From: Spirosoma aureum
GTDB lineage: Bacteria > Bacteroidota > Bacteroidia > Cytophagales > Spirosomataceae
Direction: 5' to 3'
DNA length: 64,000 bases
Assembly: GCF_011604685.1 (NCBI RefSeq)
Contig: NZ_CP050063.1
Location: forward strand, 7,977,001 to 8,041,000
Position numbers and translations under genes: made by a program
The notes under the pieces: model-generated
Told to the model about the DNA's origin: nothing
Databases searched by the model: none
What the model saw: the letters and a program-made list of their open reading frames with translations, nothing else
Part shown: positions 62,816 to 64,000 of the stretch, one piece after another
Numbering within the stretch: position 1 is the stretch's first letter
Layout: every line of letters starts with the position of its first letter

Positions 62816-64000
62816 ATGAACCTGAATATCAAAGCAGATAAAGCCCAGACCTACGATGCCATTGTTGTTGGATCGGGGATGACCGGGGGCTGGGCCGCTA
62901 AAGAACTGACCGAAAAAGGCCTGAAAGTACTGGTGCTCGAACGAGGCTATGAACTCAAGCACGTCGAAGATTACAAAACGGCCATGAAAGATCCGTGGGA
63001 GTTCGAGCATCGCGGCAAAATACCCATTGTGGCCGCCGAAGAGCATTATGCGACCATGTACTTTTCGGCCAAGGAAGGTTCGCAATACCTCTATAGCAAC
63101 GACAAGGAAAATCCATACATCCAGAAGCGGCCTTTCAACTGGATTCGAGCCTACCATACGGGCGGGAAATCACTGTTGTGGGGCAAGCATACCTACCGCT
63201 GGAATCGCGAAGATTTTCTGGCGAATGCGAAACAGGGGCTTGGTGTAGACTGGCCGATCCGGTACGATGACCTCATTCCCTGGTACAATTACGTCGAAAA
63301 GTTTGTGGGAATCAGTGGCCAGGCCGAAGGATTAGCGGTGTTGCCCGACAGCAATTTCCTGCCGCCCATGGCCATGACCGCGCCCGAAATTCATCTAAAA
63401 AAATCGGTAGCCCAGAAACTGAATCGCCCGATCACCATTGGTAGGGTTGCCCACCTGACCAAGCCTCAGCCGTGGCATACCGCCGTTGGCCGGGCTAGCT
63501 GTCAGTTCCGAAACCGGTGTTCGCGCGGCTGCCCGTTTGGCGCGTATTTCAGCTCACTGGCTGCAACGATACCGGCGGCTCGACAGACCAATCGGCTCAC
63601 CATCGTGCACAATGCGATCGTCAAGGAAATTATTCTGGACGATAAAGCCCAGAAAGCCAAAGGCGTACGGGTTATTGATCAGAACACGCTGGAAGTGCGT
63701 GAGTTCTACGCCAAACTGATTTTCCTGAATGCCGGAACCATTGGCTCTACGTCTATCCTGATGAATTCGAAATCGGCCCGTTTTCCGAATGGGCTCGGCA
63801 ACGACAGCGATCAGCTAGGTCGTAACCTGATGGATCATCACCTGGCCATTGGTGCGCGGGCCGACATCGAAGGATTCGAAGACGACTACTTTTTTGGGGC
63901 GCGGCCGGGCAGTTTGTACATACCCCGTTTCCGAAACTGGGGCAACGACAAACGCGATTACCTGCGGGGCTTTGGGTATCAGGGTGGAGCCTCCCGCGCC
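62816..64000 (+). CDS. GMC oxidoreductase (partial)
   Basis: The first 395 residues of a flavoprotein cut by the right edge. The FAD motif YDAIVVGSGMTGGWAAKEL is followed by VLVLERGYELKHV, the substrate-side HTGGKSLLWGKHTYRW and IFLNAGTIGSTSILMNS. This is the large subunit of a sugar or polyol dehydrogenase of the gluconate 2-dehydrogenase type. It follows subunit 3 directly. The ATG at 62816 is the first in-frame start. No Tat signal is seen on this subunit, which fits piggyback export with subunit 3. Confidence 0.93.
   Translation, partial: MNLNIKADKAQTYDAIVVGSGMTGGWAAKELTEKGLKVLVLERGYELKHVEDYKTAMKDPWEFEHRGKIPIVAAEEHYATMYFSAKEGSQYLYSNDKENPYIQKRPFNWIRAYHTGGKSLLWGKHTYRWNREDFLANAKQGLGVDWPIRYDDLIPWYNYVEKFVGISGQAEGLAVLPDSNFLPPMAMTAPEIHLKKSVAQKLNRPITIGRVAHLTKPQPWHTAVGRASCQFRNRCSRGCPFGAYFSSLAATIPAARQTNRLTIVHNAIVKEIILDDKAQKAKGVRVIDQNTLEVREFYAKLIFLNAGTIGSTSILMNSKSARFPNGLGNDSDQLGRNLMDHHLAIGARADIEGFEDDYFFGARPGSLYIPRFRNWGNDKRDYLRGFGYQGGASRA

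Overview
The window looks like chromosomal DNA of a Bacteroidota bacterium of the order Cytophagales, most likely Spirosoma or a close relative. The evidence is the family content: a SusC/SusD pair with STN domain, an ECF sigma/FecR pair, a GLPGLI protein beside a TonB-type receptor, LytTR regulators, a DUF5683 gene beside parAB, and an argD-argF'-argB cluster of the succinylornithine type. Few starts have clear Shine-Dalgarno sites, as is usual in this phylum. The genus is an inference from gene content, not a database match.

Layout. 1-6320: the end of a uracil-DNA glycosylase gene, a cell-wall amidase, then lepB, dapB, a DUF5683 gene, parB and parA on the minus strand. A perfect 33-bp inverted repeat and two parS-like half sites lie upstream of parA. 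6503-12713: a radical SAM/SPASM protein, a Uma2-type nuclease-like protein, a divergent alpha-amylase-fold protein, a flavin oxidoreductase and a histidine kinase. 13057-14439: a response regulator and a LytTR protein with a degenerate C-terminal receiver. 14658-17762: an orphan heavy-metal RND pump. 17855-21567: an XRE regulator, clpP, a lipoprotein and a clpX that is frameshifted in a C7 run. 21731-24007: three tandem paralogous lipoproteins, followed by an alpha/beta hydrolase. 24911-28545: arginine biosynthesis genes, with a small DUF433 gene coupled to argF'. An NlpC/P60 hydrolase follows.

29821-46846 is the most unusual part: six large same-strand genes. They encode a caspase-like protease fused to an SGNH hydrolase, an exported beta-propeller protein, a caspase-STAND NTPase with a membrane segment, a DUF2236 (MpaB/rubber-oxygenase-like) plus DUF5995-like fusion, a methyltransferase, and a 1781-residue kinase-ATPase-GAF-class III cyclase. 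I read this as a candidate signalling, cell-death or conflict island. Its function is not known from sequence.

46900-54787: a large outer-membrane receptor and GLPGLI partner, a metal- or corrinoid-binding protein, a second Uma2 protein, an AraC regulator, a DUF4260 membrane protein and an epimerase-like protein. 55019-64000: an ECF sigma factor, FecR anti-sigma factor, SusC with STN domain, SusD, a gluconate dehydrogenase subunit 3-like protein and the start of a GMC oxidoreductase. Together these suggest a substrate-sensing uptake and periplasmic oxidation locus. No rRNA, tRNA, CRISPR array, transposase or phage gene was seen.
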